Positions 1 through 5,103 of a stretch of DNA of 5,879 nucleotides are shown here, in pieces. Source of the DNA: Acidobacterium sp. (lineage in GTDB: Bacteria > Acidobacteriota > Terriglobia > Terriglobales > Acidobacteriaceae); assembly GCA_003152595.1 (NCBI GenBank), contig PMAM01000206.1, positions 41,528 to 47,406 of the forward strand, in the 5' to 3' direction. Position 1 is the stretch's first letter. Each line of letters begins with the position of its first letter. Under the pieces are notes generated by a model, which searched no databases, was not told the origin of the DNA, and worked only from the letters and a program-made list of their open reading frames with translations. A program made the position numbers and the translations under genes.

Positions 1-195
1 TCGAAGATGCACATGAACTATCCGGTGCTGCTGGGCGAGGATGCGGTCGAGGACAAGTGGGGCATCGACGCGATGCCGACGACGTTCTTCATCGATCGCA
101 ACGGGAAGATCGTGGCCTCGACGATCGGCCTGGCGCCTCGCGAGGTGATCGAGGAGGACATCCGGAAGGCGATTGCGAGCGGGGCGAACTCGTGA
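1..195 (+). CDS. Thioredoxin-fold (TlpA/AhpC-TSA-like) protein, C-terminal part only
   Basis: The frame is open from the window edge to TGA 193-195, so the gene starts upstream. The visible 64 residues match the second half of a thioredoxin fold: KWGIDAMPTTFFIDRNGKI contains the cis-proline loop (MPTTF), the following beta strand and the acidic turn (D-R-N-G-K). A beta strand (IVASTIGLA) and a closing amphipathic helix (EVIEEDIRKAI) follow. The redox CXXC motif, if present, lies upstream of the window and cannot be checked, so a peroxiredoxin-like or redox-inactive member is not excluded. Family knowledge: TlpA/ResA-type proteins reduce disulfides or carry electrons outside the cytoplasm. The stop overlaps the GTG start of the next gene by four bases (GTGA), indicating translational coupling with a DsbD-alpha-like partner and supporting a thiol-disulfide role. 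Confidence 0.85.
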   Translation, partial: SKMHMNYPVLLGEDAVEDKWGIDAMPTTFFIDRNGKIVASTIGLAPREVIEEDIRKAIASGANS

Positions 196-689
196 GATTT
201 GTAACCGTTGCAGTTACGTTTATCGTGCTTGCGGTGAGCGGCGCGGGGCAGAAGCTGCCCTGGGAGACGCCCGACACCCCCGGCGGAGTTGCACCACAGT
301 TAGTGCATTTTCTTTATCCGCAGCAGGTGACGCTGCCGGCCGGCAAGCCGGGAACCGTCGAGCTGCATTTCCGGATCAACGACGGGCTGCACATCAACTC
401 GCACGCGCCTCGGCAGAAGAGCCTGATCCGGACGGAGCTGATCGAGGCTGAACCCCAGGGGGTGAACATTGCCACGGTGGATTTTCCGCCGGGATCCGAT
501 TACGCGTTTCCGGCCGATCCGAGCGAGAAGCTGAGCGTGTACTCCGGCGAATTTGTGCTGCGGATGCATCTGACGGTTTCTCGCGGCGATCATCTCGTTT
601 CGGGTGGTCTGCGGTATCAGGCCTGCGACAACCACACCTGCTTTCCGCCGAGGAATCTGCCGGTCGCGGTGGATGTGGTGGGGCAATAG
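192..689 (+). CDS. Secreted DsbD N-terminal-domain-like (disulfide bond corrector) protein
   Basis: A 165-residue protein starting at GTG 192, which overlaps the preceding stop (GTGA). No good Shine-Dalgarno is visible, so the start is set by coupling. Residues 1 to about 19 are a signal peptide (MRFVTVAVTFIVLAVSGAG). The rest is beta-rich (PGTVELHFRINDGLHINSH, YSGEFVLRMHLTV) and ends in YQACDNHTCFPPRNLPV, with Cys145 and Cys150 as a CX4C pair. This resembles the end of the DsbD alpha domain (PF11412-type), where E. coli DsbD has a CX5C pair followed by aromatic-P-P. Family knowledge: that domain takes electrons from the membrane part of DsbD and passes them to periplasmic thiol proteins. Here it stands alone, without the membrane or C-terminal thioredoxin domains, next to a thioredoxin-like protein that could be its partner. 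Only the family is assigned, not the precise substrate. Confidence 0.82.
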   Translation: MRFVTVAVTFIVLAVSGAGQKLPWETPDTPGGVAPQLVHFLYPQQVTLPAGKPGTVELHFRINDGLHINSHAPRQKSLIRTELIEAEPQGVNIATVDFPPGSDYAFPADPSEKLSVYSGEFVLRMHLTVSRGDHLVSGGLRYQACDNHTCFPPRNLPVAVDVVGQ

Positions 690-721
690 CTGGAGCCGGG
701 AGCTGGGAGCCTGGAGTCGGG
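690..721. repeat. Degenerate 7-bp tandem repeat directly after the stop codon
   Basis: Starting at the base after the TAG stop, the sequence reads as consecutive heptamers CTGGAGC, CGGGAGC, TGGGAGC, CTGGAGT and then a partial CGGG. That is about four and a half units of consensus YKGGAGY. Short heptameric repeats of this sort are known from several bacterial genomes, but I cannot tell whether this one is dispersed in this genome. Confidence 0.6.
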
Positions 722-769
722 TTGCGGATTTTCAGCGTCCTCCCTCTGCCCTCGCATTTTCCAGAATTG

Positions 770-792
770 GGGGGTTGGACCCCCTTCCTTTT
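770..792 (+). terminator. Probable intrinsic terminator of the thioredoxin/DsbD-like pair
   Basis: GGGGG (770-774), loop TTGGA, CCCCC (780-784), then the T-rich tail TTCCTTTT (785-792). It lies about 80 bases after the stop of the DsbD-alpha-like gene and points the right way to end that transcript. The stem is only five G-C pairs (plus a possible G-T pair) and the T tract is broken by two C, so it is probable rather than certain. Confidence 0.5.
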
Positions 793-812
793 ACGCAGAA
801 TCAAGCACTTCC

Positions 813-830
813 GGAGGGGTCGACCCCTCC
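813..830. repeat. Perfect 18-bp palindrome
   Basis: GGAGGGGTCGACCCCTCC equals its own reverse complement. Its core GGGGTCGACCCC resembles the GGGGTTGGACCCCC hairpin about 40 bases upstream, so the two may be related copies of one element. No T tract follows. Protein-binding site, dispersed repeat and second hairpin of a termination region all remain possible. Confidence 0.6.
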
Positions 831-1172
831 TCTGTTATCGAGTTCATCAACCTCCCTCGGCAGAAGGCCAGGTTTCGGGCTCTGTTCGCAGGATTTCCGG
901 GGACAAAACAGGGGTGAAGGCGCGTACCGATTTGATTCCATTGGGTTGGCGATTTTGGAGTGGCGGCTAAGCATTTGATTTCAGGATTGTTTGTGGGTAA
1001 GTATTTTGTTTTGTTATTCGTACCTATGCCGTTGAAAACGAGTGGCGCGTATGTATTTGAATCCAAAGTGCAACTTGTCTTTTCATTTGATTCGAAAGTA
1101 GTTAGCCGGTAGCCAGGACGGTTGCGGTCTGGCCCCGCCTGGGCACCGGGACCGCATTCGCGTTCTTCGATC
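831..1172. other. Non-coding stretch, partly AT-rich, no recognisable gene
   Basis: I see no convincing gene here. From about 925 to 1110 the base composition is clearly more AT-rich than the flanks, and a motif close to ATTTGATTC recurs (930-938, 973-982 imperfect, 1085-1093, and ATTTGAATC at 1055-1063). Hairpin arms GCGGTC (1124-1129) and GACCGC (1150-1155) enclose a C- and G-rich interior. The open minus-strand frame across this area (down from about 1417) has no recognisable domain and an amino acid pattern unlike a real protein. Confidence 0.5.
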
Positions 1173-1295
1173 ATGGCGAAATCCTCCGAGCAAGAGAAAA
1201 GGCTCGCTGCGGCGAGCCTTTGGAGGGAGACATTTCTCCCAGTATTGTCAGGGTACGTTCGCGAACGGGTGAGTGCAAGAGAAATCCGAGGGTGA
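1173..1295 (+). CDS. Possible small protein of 40 residues, unknown function
   Basis: ATG 1173 to TGA 1293-1295. The product begins MAKSSEQEKRLAAASLW and continues RETFLPVLSGYVRERVSA to a basic end (REIRG). It reads like a real small protein: a charged N-terminus, a helix-forming EKRLAAASLWRE stretch, a short hydrophobic FLPVLSGYV segment and a basic tail. I do not recognise a family. Against it: no Shine-Dalgarno before the ATG, and a perfect 10-bp hairpin (1198-1221) lies inside it. The frame extends upstream to a TTG at 1122. It could equally be a structured non-coding region that happens to be open. Confidence 0.33.
   Translation: MAKSSEQEKRLAAASLWRETFLPVLSGYVRERVSAREIRG
1198..1221. other. 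Perfect 10-bp hairpin, terminator-like
   Basis: AAAGGCTCGC, loop TGCG, GCGAGCCTTT. The stem is GC-rich with A/T flanks. Read on the minus strand it is followed by TCTCTTG, read on the plus strand by GGAGG, so neither side carries a clean long T tract; any terminator activity would better suit a minus-strand transcript. A second hairpin, GGGAGA-CATT-TCTCCC, follows directly at 1225-1240, and a 12-bp palindrome CGTTCGCGAACG sits at 1256-1267. Confidence 0.5.
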
Positions 1296-1324
1296 GACGG
1301 TACGCAGGTAACGGGAGGCAGGCG

Positions 1325-1420
1325 ATGGCGTGTGGGGGTTTGAAAGTTCCGGAAGGCCGACAAACCATCCATAACGATGTCAATGAGCGCATTGCCCTGG
1401 AGTCGCCAATTGACCATTGA
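1325..1420 (+). CDS. Possible very small ORF (31 residues) with good ribosome binding site
   Basis: ATG 1325 is preceded by GGGAGG at 1313-1318, six bases away, which is a strong Shine-Dalgarno. The product starts MACGGLKVPEGRQTIHNDV and ends ESPIDH before TGA 1418-1420. It has no signal peptide, membrane segment or recognised motif. It begins 30 bases after the stop of the other small ORF and in another frame, so the two could be separate small genes, a degraded former gene, or chance. The only real support is the binding site. Confidence 0.22.
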   Translation: MACGGLKVPEGRQTIHNDVNERIALESPIDH

Positions 1421-1609
1421 GCGCGGGACTGCCGCCAGCTGCTCGGCCGTGCTGGATGTTTACCGGATGGTACCTTCCGGGAAGCCGGTGACCCGGGCGG
1501 AACCCCCTTAGGGCGGAAGGCAGCCTGCAAACATATTTCAGCGCGGGGCGCCGGTTAGGGCTAAGCTCACTACTTCGCTGGCTTGTCACCAGAACTTGGT
1601 CCCAGAAGC
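1421..1609. other. Upstream region of the WD40-caspase gene; near-palindrome, no gene seen
   Basis: No gene is visible. CCGGATGGTACCTTCCGG (1463-1480) is an 18-bp palindrome with a single mismatched pair around a GGTACC centre, about 140 bases before the ATG at 1622, and could be an operator. CGGAACCCCCTTAGGGC (1498-1514) closely resembles the junction of the 20-bp duplication inside the gene (CGGAACCCCTTAAGGGC). I could not identify -35 and -10 boxes with confidence. Confidence 0.4.
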
Positions 1610-1614
1610 GAGGA
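1610..1614 (+). promoter_or_regulatory. Ribosome binding site fixing the start of the WD40-caspase gene
   Basis: GAGGA lies seven bases before ATG 1622. It selects this ATG over the in-frame TTG at 1583, which lacks such a site and would put a charged leader (beginning SPELGPRSEERA after the initiator) in front of the signal peptide. Confidence 0.7.
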
Positions 1615-1621
1615 ACGCGCG

Positions 1622-2971
1622 ATGGTCCTAGTACTCCGTTTTCCGCGGCCCGCGGTGTCGCTGGCGTTGGCGGGACTGCTGCTGGTTCTGGGCTCCGTCC
1701 TTGGCGCGCCGGCGCGGGCGCAGACTGGCGAGCCAATCCTCCGCTTCGAGACCGGGACGCATAGGGCGCGGCTTGGCGATGCCGCGACCGATGCGGCGGG
1801 CCGGGTGCTGGTAACGGCGAGCGAAGACAAGACGGCGCGGATCTGGTCGCTTCCGGACCTGCGGCCGCTCGGCGTGCTGCGGCCGCCGATCGGACCCGAG
1901 CAAGATGGCCTGCTCTTCGCCGTGGCGGTGTCGCCCGACGGCCGGCTGGCAGCGGTCGCCGGCGCGCTGGGGCCCCGCGGCGGCGAGAAATCGGTGCTGC
2001 TGTTCGATCTGCGGTCCCGCGAGGTGGTTCGGCGCTGGGCGGGACCGCCAAACGGCACGTACAGCTTGGCCTTTTCGGTGGACGGCACACAGCTCGTCGC
2101 CGGCTTTGGTGGCGCCTACGGTATCCGCGTCTGGTCGGTGGCAGACGGAAGGGAAATATTCAAAGATGGCAACTATGCCGATGCTGTCTATGGCTTGAGC
2201 TTCGCGCGGGACGGTCGTTTGGCCACGACGAGCCTCGATGGCTTCTTGCGTCTCTACGACACGACCGGAGGGCTTCTGCGCAAAGTGACGGCCGGACCCG
2301 GACATCCGTTGCGGTGCGCGTTCAGCCCAGACGGAGTGAAGCTGGCAGTCGGGTTTACGGACGCCGCAAAGGTGGAGGTGCGGGATGGCCATACGCTGGC
2401 ACTGATCTCCAGTCCTGTGGCGTATGAGATAGATGGCGCAAGCACCCTGGCTTTGCTCCTAAATCCCGGCAATAATATTCCATTCTCGCAGACTAGGGCG
2501 CTGGTAACCGTTGCGTGGAGCCGGGATGGGACGCAGCTGCTCGCCGCCGGCGACGCCAGGGACCGAAGCCATCAATCCTCTGTGCTCGTCTGGCCCACCG
2601 CCGACCTCGGCCCGCGCGGGATCGGTCCGCGAGGGTTCATCGATGTGGGATTGGGGAACACCATTGGCCGCATCATCCCGCTAGCCGACAAATCGATCGT
2701 GGCCACCTCGCTCTCTGGGGACATTGTGCTCAGCGGACCAGATGGGGTCCGACGTGCCTCGGTTACGCCGCCGATCGCAGACTTCAGCACCTCTGGAGGT
2801 GTTTCAGCCTTGATGTACTCTGAGCCTTTGATGGTTTCAGGCGACGGCAAGCGGGTTGCTTGGTCGCAGTGGCTTTCGGATGGGCGCTGGGATATCGCCG
2901 ATGCTGGTGGGTTCGGTCTCACCTCCGCGGACCAGAAACCGGAAGGGCTGACGGAACCCCTTAAGGGCTGA
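1622..2971 (+). CDS. WD40-repeat N-terminal fragment, as read with the duplication
   Basis: A 449-residue product from ATG 1622 (ribosome binding site 1610-1614) to TGA 2969-2971. The signal peptide (MVLVLRFPRPAVSLALAGLL, then a hydrophobic stretch and APARA-Q) predicts export. WD40-like blades follow, recognisable by their ends: TASEDKTARIWSL, KSVLLFDL, YGIRVWSVADG, GFLRLYDTTGG, AKVEVRDG and SSVLVWP. The SPDG/SRDG turns that open blades are also visible (AVSPDGRLAAVAG, AFSPDGVKLAVGF, AWSRDGTQLLAAG). The last three residues before the stop (LKG) come from reading into the second repeat copy. If produced, this would be an exported, incomplete propeller without protease. Its last blades lie in the downstream fragment, so stability is doubtful. 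Confidence 0.7.
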   Translation: MVLVLRFPRPAVSLALAGLLLVLGSVLGAPARAQTGEPILRFETGTHRARLGDAATDAAGRVLVTASEDKTARIWSLPDLRPLGVLRPPIGPEQDGLLFAVAVSPDGRLAAVAGALGPRGGEKSVLLFDLRSREVVRRWAGPPNGTYSLAFSVDGTQLVAGFGGAYGIRVWSVADGREIFKDGNYADAVYGLSFARDGRLATTSLDGFLRLYDTTGGLLRKVTAGPGHPLRCAFSPDGVKLAVGFTDAAKVEVRDGHTLALISSPVAYEIDGASTLALLLNPGNNIPFSQTRALVTVAWSRDGTQLLAAGDARDRSHQSSVLVWPTADLGPRGIGPRGFIDVGLGNTIGRIIPLADKSIVATSLSGDIVLSGPDGVRRASVTPPIADFSTSGGVSALMYSEPLMVSGDGKRVAWSQWLSDGRWDIADAGGFGLTSADQKPEGLTEPLKG

Positions 2972-2982
2972 CGGAACCCCTT
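2943..2982 (+). repeat. Exact tandem duplication of a 20-bp unit causing a frameshift
   Basis: AAGGGCTGACGGAACCCCTT occurs twice head to tail (2943-2962 and 2963-2982) without a mismatch; the next base (A) also matches. Twenty is not a multiple of three, so the extra copy moves the frame and exposes TGA 2969-2971, while the frame of the downstream half is closed just upstream by TAA 2962-2964. Each unit has inverted ends (AAGGG/CCCTT), and the junction forms the palindrome CCCTTAAGGG (2958-2967). Such structure favours replication slippage. Confidence 0.97.
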
Positions 2983-4686
2983 ACTGGGACATCCAAAAGC
3001 TACGTCGAGCCCTGGAGGTGGGATGATGTCGAACCGCGGCTGCAGTTCCTGAGCGGCGATGGTTCCTCCCGTGAATTGGCGCTTGACCCGCACGAACGAG
3101 CGATAAGCGCAGCGGTGCGAGACGATTTCGTGCTGCTGGGCACTGAGTCTATGCTGCGGCTGTTTGACGGCGCCGGGAATCCAATTTGGAAGCAGCGTAT
3201 CCCCGGTCCGGCGTTGCGGGTAAACCAAGCACCGGGCGGGCAGGTTGAAGTCGCGGCGCTTGGTGACGGCACGGTGCGCTGGTATCGGCTGCGCGACGGG
3301 CAGGAACTTCTGGCGCTGTTCCTCACCCGCGACGCCAAACGTTGGGTGGCGTTCACGCCCTCCGGCTACTACGACGCCTCGCCCGGCGGCGAGGACCTGA
3401 TCGGCTGGCACATCAACCGCGGGCCGGACAAAGCAGCAGACTTCTTCCCCGCCAGCCGCTTCCACGACCGAATGTACCGCCCCGACGTGGTGCGGCTTGT
3501 GCTCGACACGCTGGACGAAAGCGCTGCCCTAACGCAGGCTAACGCTGCCAGTGGCCGGGTTGAGCCCAAGGTTACGCTGGCGGACATCGCCACGCTGGTA
3601 CCGCCGGTGCTCGAGCTTGTCGACGCCCCGACTCGCTTCGCCACCGACCACGTCACCATCAAATACCGTGTCCGTAATCCCGCCGATGCAGGGACCATCG
3701 ACAGTCCCCGGATCATGGTGAACGGCGAATGGCAGCCGACATCCCGGAGGCTCTCCCCATTCGACGCCGACGGTACGCGGGACGTCATCATCGGGCCGTT
3801 GCCCCCGCACGACAGCACGGTGAAGATCTACGCCGACAATCGTAATGCACGCTCGGAACCGCTCACAATCGAGCTGCAGTGGGATGGCAGGGCCGCGTTC
3901 GCACCCGGCCAGCAGGGCAGCGCGGCGCAGCGCAAGTCGCACCTGTTCGTGCTGGCGGTGGGGATCTCGCACTACCAGCGCCCCGACCTGCGGCTGAATT
4001 TCGCCGACCGCGACGCCAAGCAGTTCGTCGCAGCCATGCAGGCCCAGCGCGGCAAGCTCTACGCGGAGGTCAATTCGAAGCTGTTGGTCAACGGCGATGC
4101 CACGGTCAAGAATGTCAAAGACGGCCTTGCCTGGCTTCAGAGTCAGGCAGCAGAAGATGACGTCGGCATTCTGTTTCTCGCAGGGCACGGCTTTCAATTG
4201 CCGGACAAAGAGTACTTCTATGCACCAGCTGATTTTGATCCGCAACGTCCGCGCGATACGGGCGTCGATTACAAGACGATACGCCAAACCCTGGTCAAGT
4301 TTAGCGGAGCCGGCAACAAAGCGATTTTTCTGATCGATACTTGCTACGCAGGAAGTGCTCTCGGTCCCAACCTCAGTGTGTCAAGTGCGGACTCACTCGC
4401 CACTCAGCTCAGTAGACCGGAATATAGCGTTGTGGTTCTCGCCGCGTCCAGTGGCGACCAATTGTCTTACGAAGATGCGCAGTGGGGTGACGGTGCGTTC
4501 ACGAAGGCTCTCCTCGAGGGCGTTACCGAGGGCAAGGCTGATCCGGAGCAAACAGGTGAAATCACTGTCTTCGACCTCACCAGCTACGTCACAAAGAGGG
4601 TGAAGGTGCTCACGGAGCAGCGGCAGATACCGAGGCTCTTATTTCCATCCGGGGGGCTAGAAGACTTTGTCATTGCGACACATTAA
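2965..4686 (+). CDS. Caspase-like (peptidase C14) C-terminal fragment, no credible own start
   Basis: Open from after TAA 2962-2964 to TAA 4684-4686. The only early start codons are TTG 3076, GTG 3115 and ATG 3151, none with a clear Shine-Dalgarno, so independent translation is unlikely. It contains the last propeller blades (ESMLRLFDGAG, DGTVRWYRLRDG), the GYYDASPGGEDLIGWH motif typical of WD40-caspase fusions, an Ig-like stretch (VPPVLELVDAP to TIELQWDG) and the caspase-like domain. That domain opens with HLFVLAVGISHYQ and the aligning helix NFADRDAKQFVAAM. The catalytic His is in ILFLAGHGFQ (codon 4186-4188) and the catalytic Cys in IFLIDTCYAGSALG (codon 4342-4344). SSGDQLSYEDAQWGDGAFTKAL gives the late core elements. 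Both dyad residues are intact and the domain reaches its usual end. Without the upstream half it lacks the signal peptide. Confidence 0.75.
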   Translation, partial: GLTEPLTGTSKSYVEPWRWDDVEPRLQFLSGDGSSRELALDPHERAISAAVRDDFVLLGTESMLRLFDGAGNPIWKQRIPGPALRVNQAPGGQVEVAALGDGTVRWYRLRDGQELLALFLTRDAKRWVAFTPSGYYDASPGGEDLIGWHINRGPDKAADFFPASRFHDRMYRPDVVRLVLDTLDESAALTQANAASGRVEPKVTLADIATLVPPVLELVDAPTRFATDHVTIKYRVRNPADAGTIDSPRIMVNGEWQPTSRRLSPFDADGTRDVIIGPLPPHDSTVKIYADNRNARSEPLTIELQWDGRAAFAPGQQGSAAQRKSHLFVLAVGISHYQRPDLRLNFADRDAKQFVAAMQAQRGKLYAEVNSKLLVNGDATVKNVKDGLAWLQSQAAEDDVGILFLAGHGFQLPDKEYFYAPADFDPQRPRDTGVDYKTIRQTLVKFSGAGNKAIFLIDTCYAGSALGPNLSVSSADSLATQLSRPEYSVVVLAASSGDQLSYEDAQWGDGAFTKALLEGVTEGKADPEQTGEITVFDLTSYVTKRVKVLTEQRQIPRLLFPSGGLEDFVIATH

Positions 4687-5092
4687 GTTGGCCAGCCTGA
4701 TTAGGGCACTGCGGTCACTCGTGATGTTCGGGCCGATCGGTGAGTCGTCGTGAGCTGCCCCCTGGGTTTAGTCCGGGTAAGTGAGAGTGCTCGGGGTAGA
4801 GTTTGGCAGCGAGATAAGCTCGCCGTCGCAACCGGGCTGAGCGTGCTGGACGGCGGCAAGTGGGCGTTCGAGGCACAGCAGCGAGTTGCCGCCATGGATT
4901 GCCGGTCTGCGGTGGTTGAGGACTGGCTGCGGCAGTGGGGTAGTTCAACGCCGTGTTCTGACGCAAAGCGTTAGTTTCTCGGCGCGGGCTCCGCCGCTCC
5001 CCTCACACGATCCATGCAACAACGCCGGTGGGAAGGGCGAGTATTCTATCTGGCTGCTGCTTCGAGAGCCGACCTGATTTTGAACTGAGAAT
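4687..5092. other. Intergenic stretch, no convincing gene
   Basis: About 400 bases between the caspase-like and DUF1566 genes. A frame from GTG 4750 to TAG 4972-4974 (74 residues, ending with the helical-looking AVVEDWLRQWG) is open but matches nothing I recognise, so I do not call it a gene. A short hairpin GCGAG-ATAAG-CTCGC lies at 4809-4823. No clear intrinsic terminator follows the caspase stop. TATTCT at 5042-5047 could be a -10 box for the next gene, but no good -35 is seen. Confidence 0.4.
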
Positions 5093-5097
5093 GGAGG
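5093..5097 (+). promoter_or_regulatory. Ribosome binding site of the DUF1566 gene
   Basis: GGAGG six bases before ATG 5104, a near-ideal Shine-Dalgarno. It supports that ATG over the later in-frame ATG codons at residues 8 and 19. Confidence 0.8.
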
Positions 5098-5103
5098 AAT
5101 TCG

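Larger units (their letters stand above)
1622..4686 (+). pseudogene. Secreted WD40-repeat / caspase-like (peptidase C14) protein, split by a 20-bp duplication
   Basis: This is the whole locus as one gene. Removing one 20-bp copy (2963-2982) joins codon CTT 2960-2962 to ACT 2983 and gives one uninterrupted frame of 1014 residues, reading PLTGTSKSYVEPWRWDDV across the join. Restored order: signal peptide about 1-34; WD40-like beta-propeller about 36-560, spanning the break; the conserved FTPSGYYDASPGGEDLIGWH segment at about 571-590; an Ig-like beta region about 650-755; and a caspase-like domain about 765-1010 with His849 (AGHG) and Cys901 (DTCYAG). Family knowledge: bacterial WD40-caspase fusions are cysteine proteases, the propeller giving sensing or protein contacts. 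With one frame break, no other stop and both catalytic residues kept, the damage is recent, reversible or artefactual. The pseudogene call holds only if the duplication is real and fixed. Confidence 0.75.

Noticed and set aside
791..1417. 208-residue minus-strand frame across the intergenic region
   Set aside because: No recognisable motif, irregular composition, no ribosome binding site that I can see, and it runs through several palindromes and the AT-rich stretch.
1583..1621. TTG 1583 as start of the WD40 gene
   Set aside because: ATG 1622 has a GAGGA site seven bases upstream and begins directly with a signal peptide; the longer form would place a charged leader in front of it.
3076..3078. 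TTG 3076 as a true start of a separate caspase gene
   Set aside because: No Shine-Dalgarno, it falls within propeller sequence, and removing one 20-bp copy joins the frames exactly, so it is the middle of a gene.
1380..4287. Long minus-strand open frames (1380-2090, 1628-2392, 2572-3465, 3529-4287)
   Set aside because: They lie antisense to the WD40-caspase gene, are rich in Arg, Pro, Ala and Ser as expected for shadow frames in GC-rich coding DNA, and show no domain.
4750..4974. 74-residue frame from GTG 4750, perhaps a mobile-element remnant
   Set aside because: No recognised family, no terminal inverted repeats or target duplication visible, and only a weak start context.
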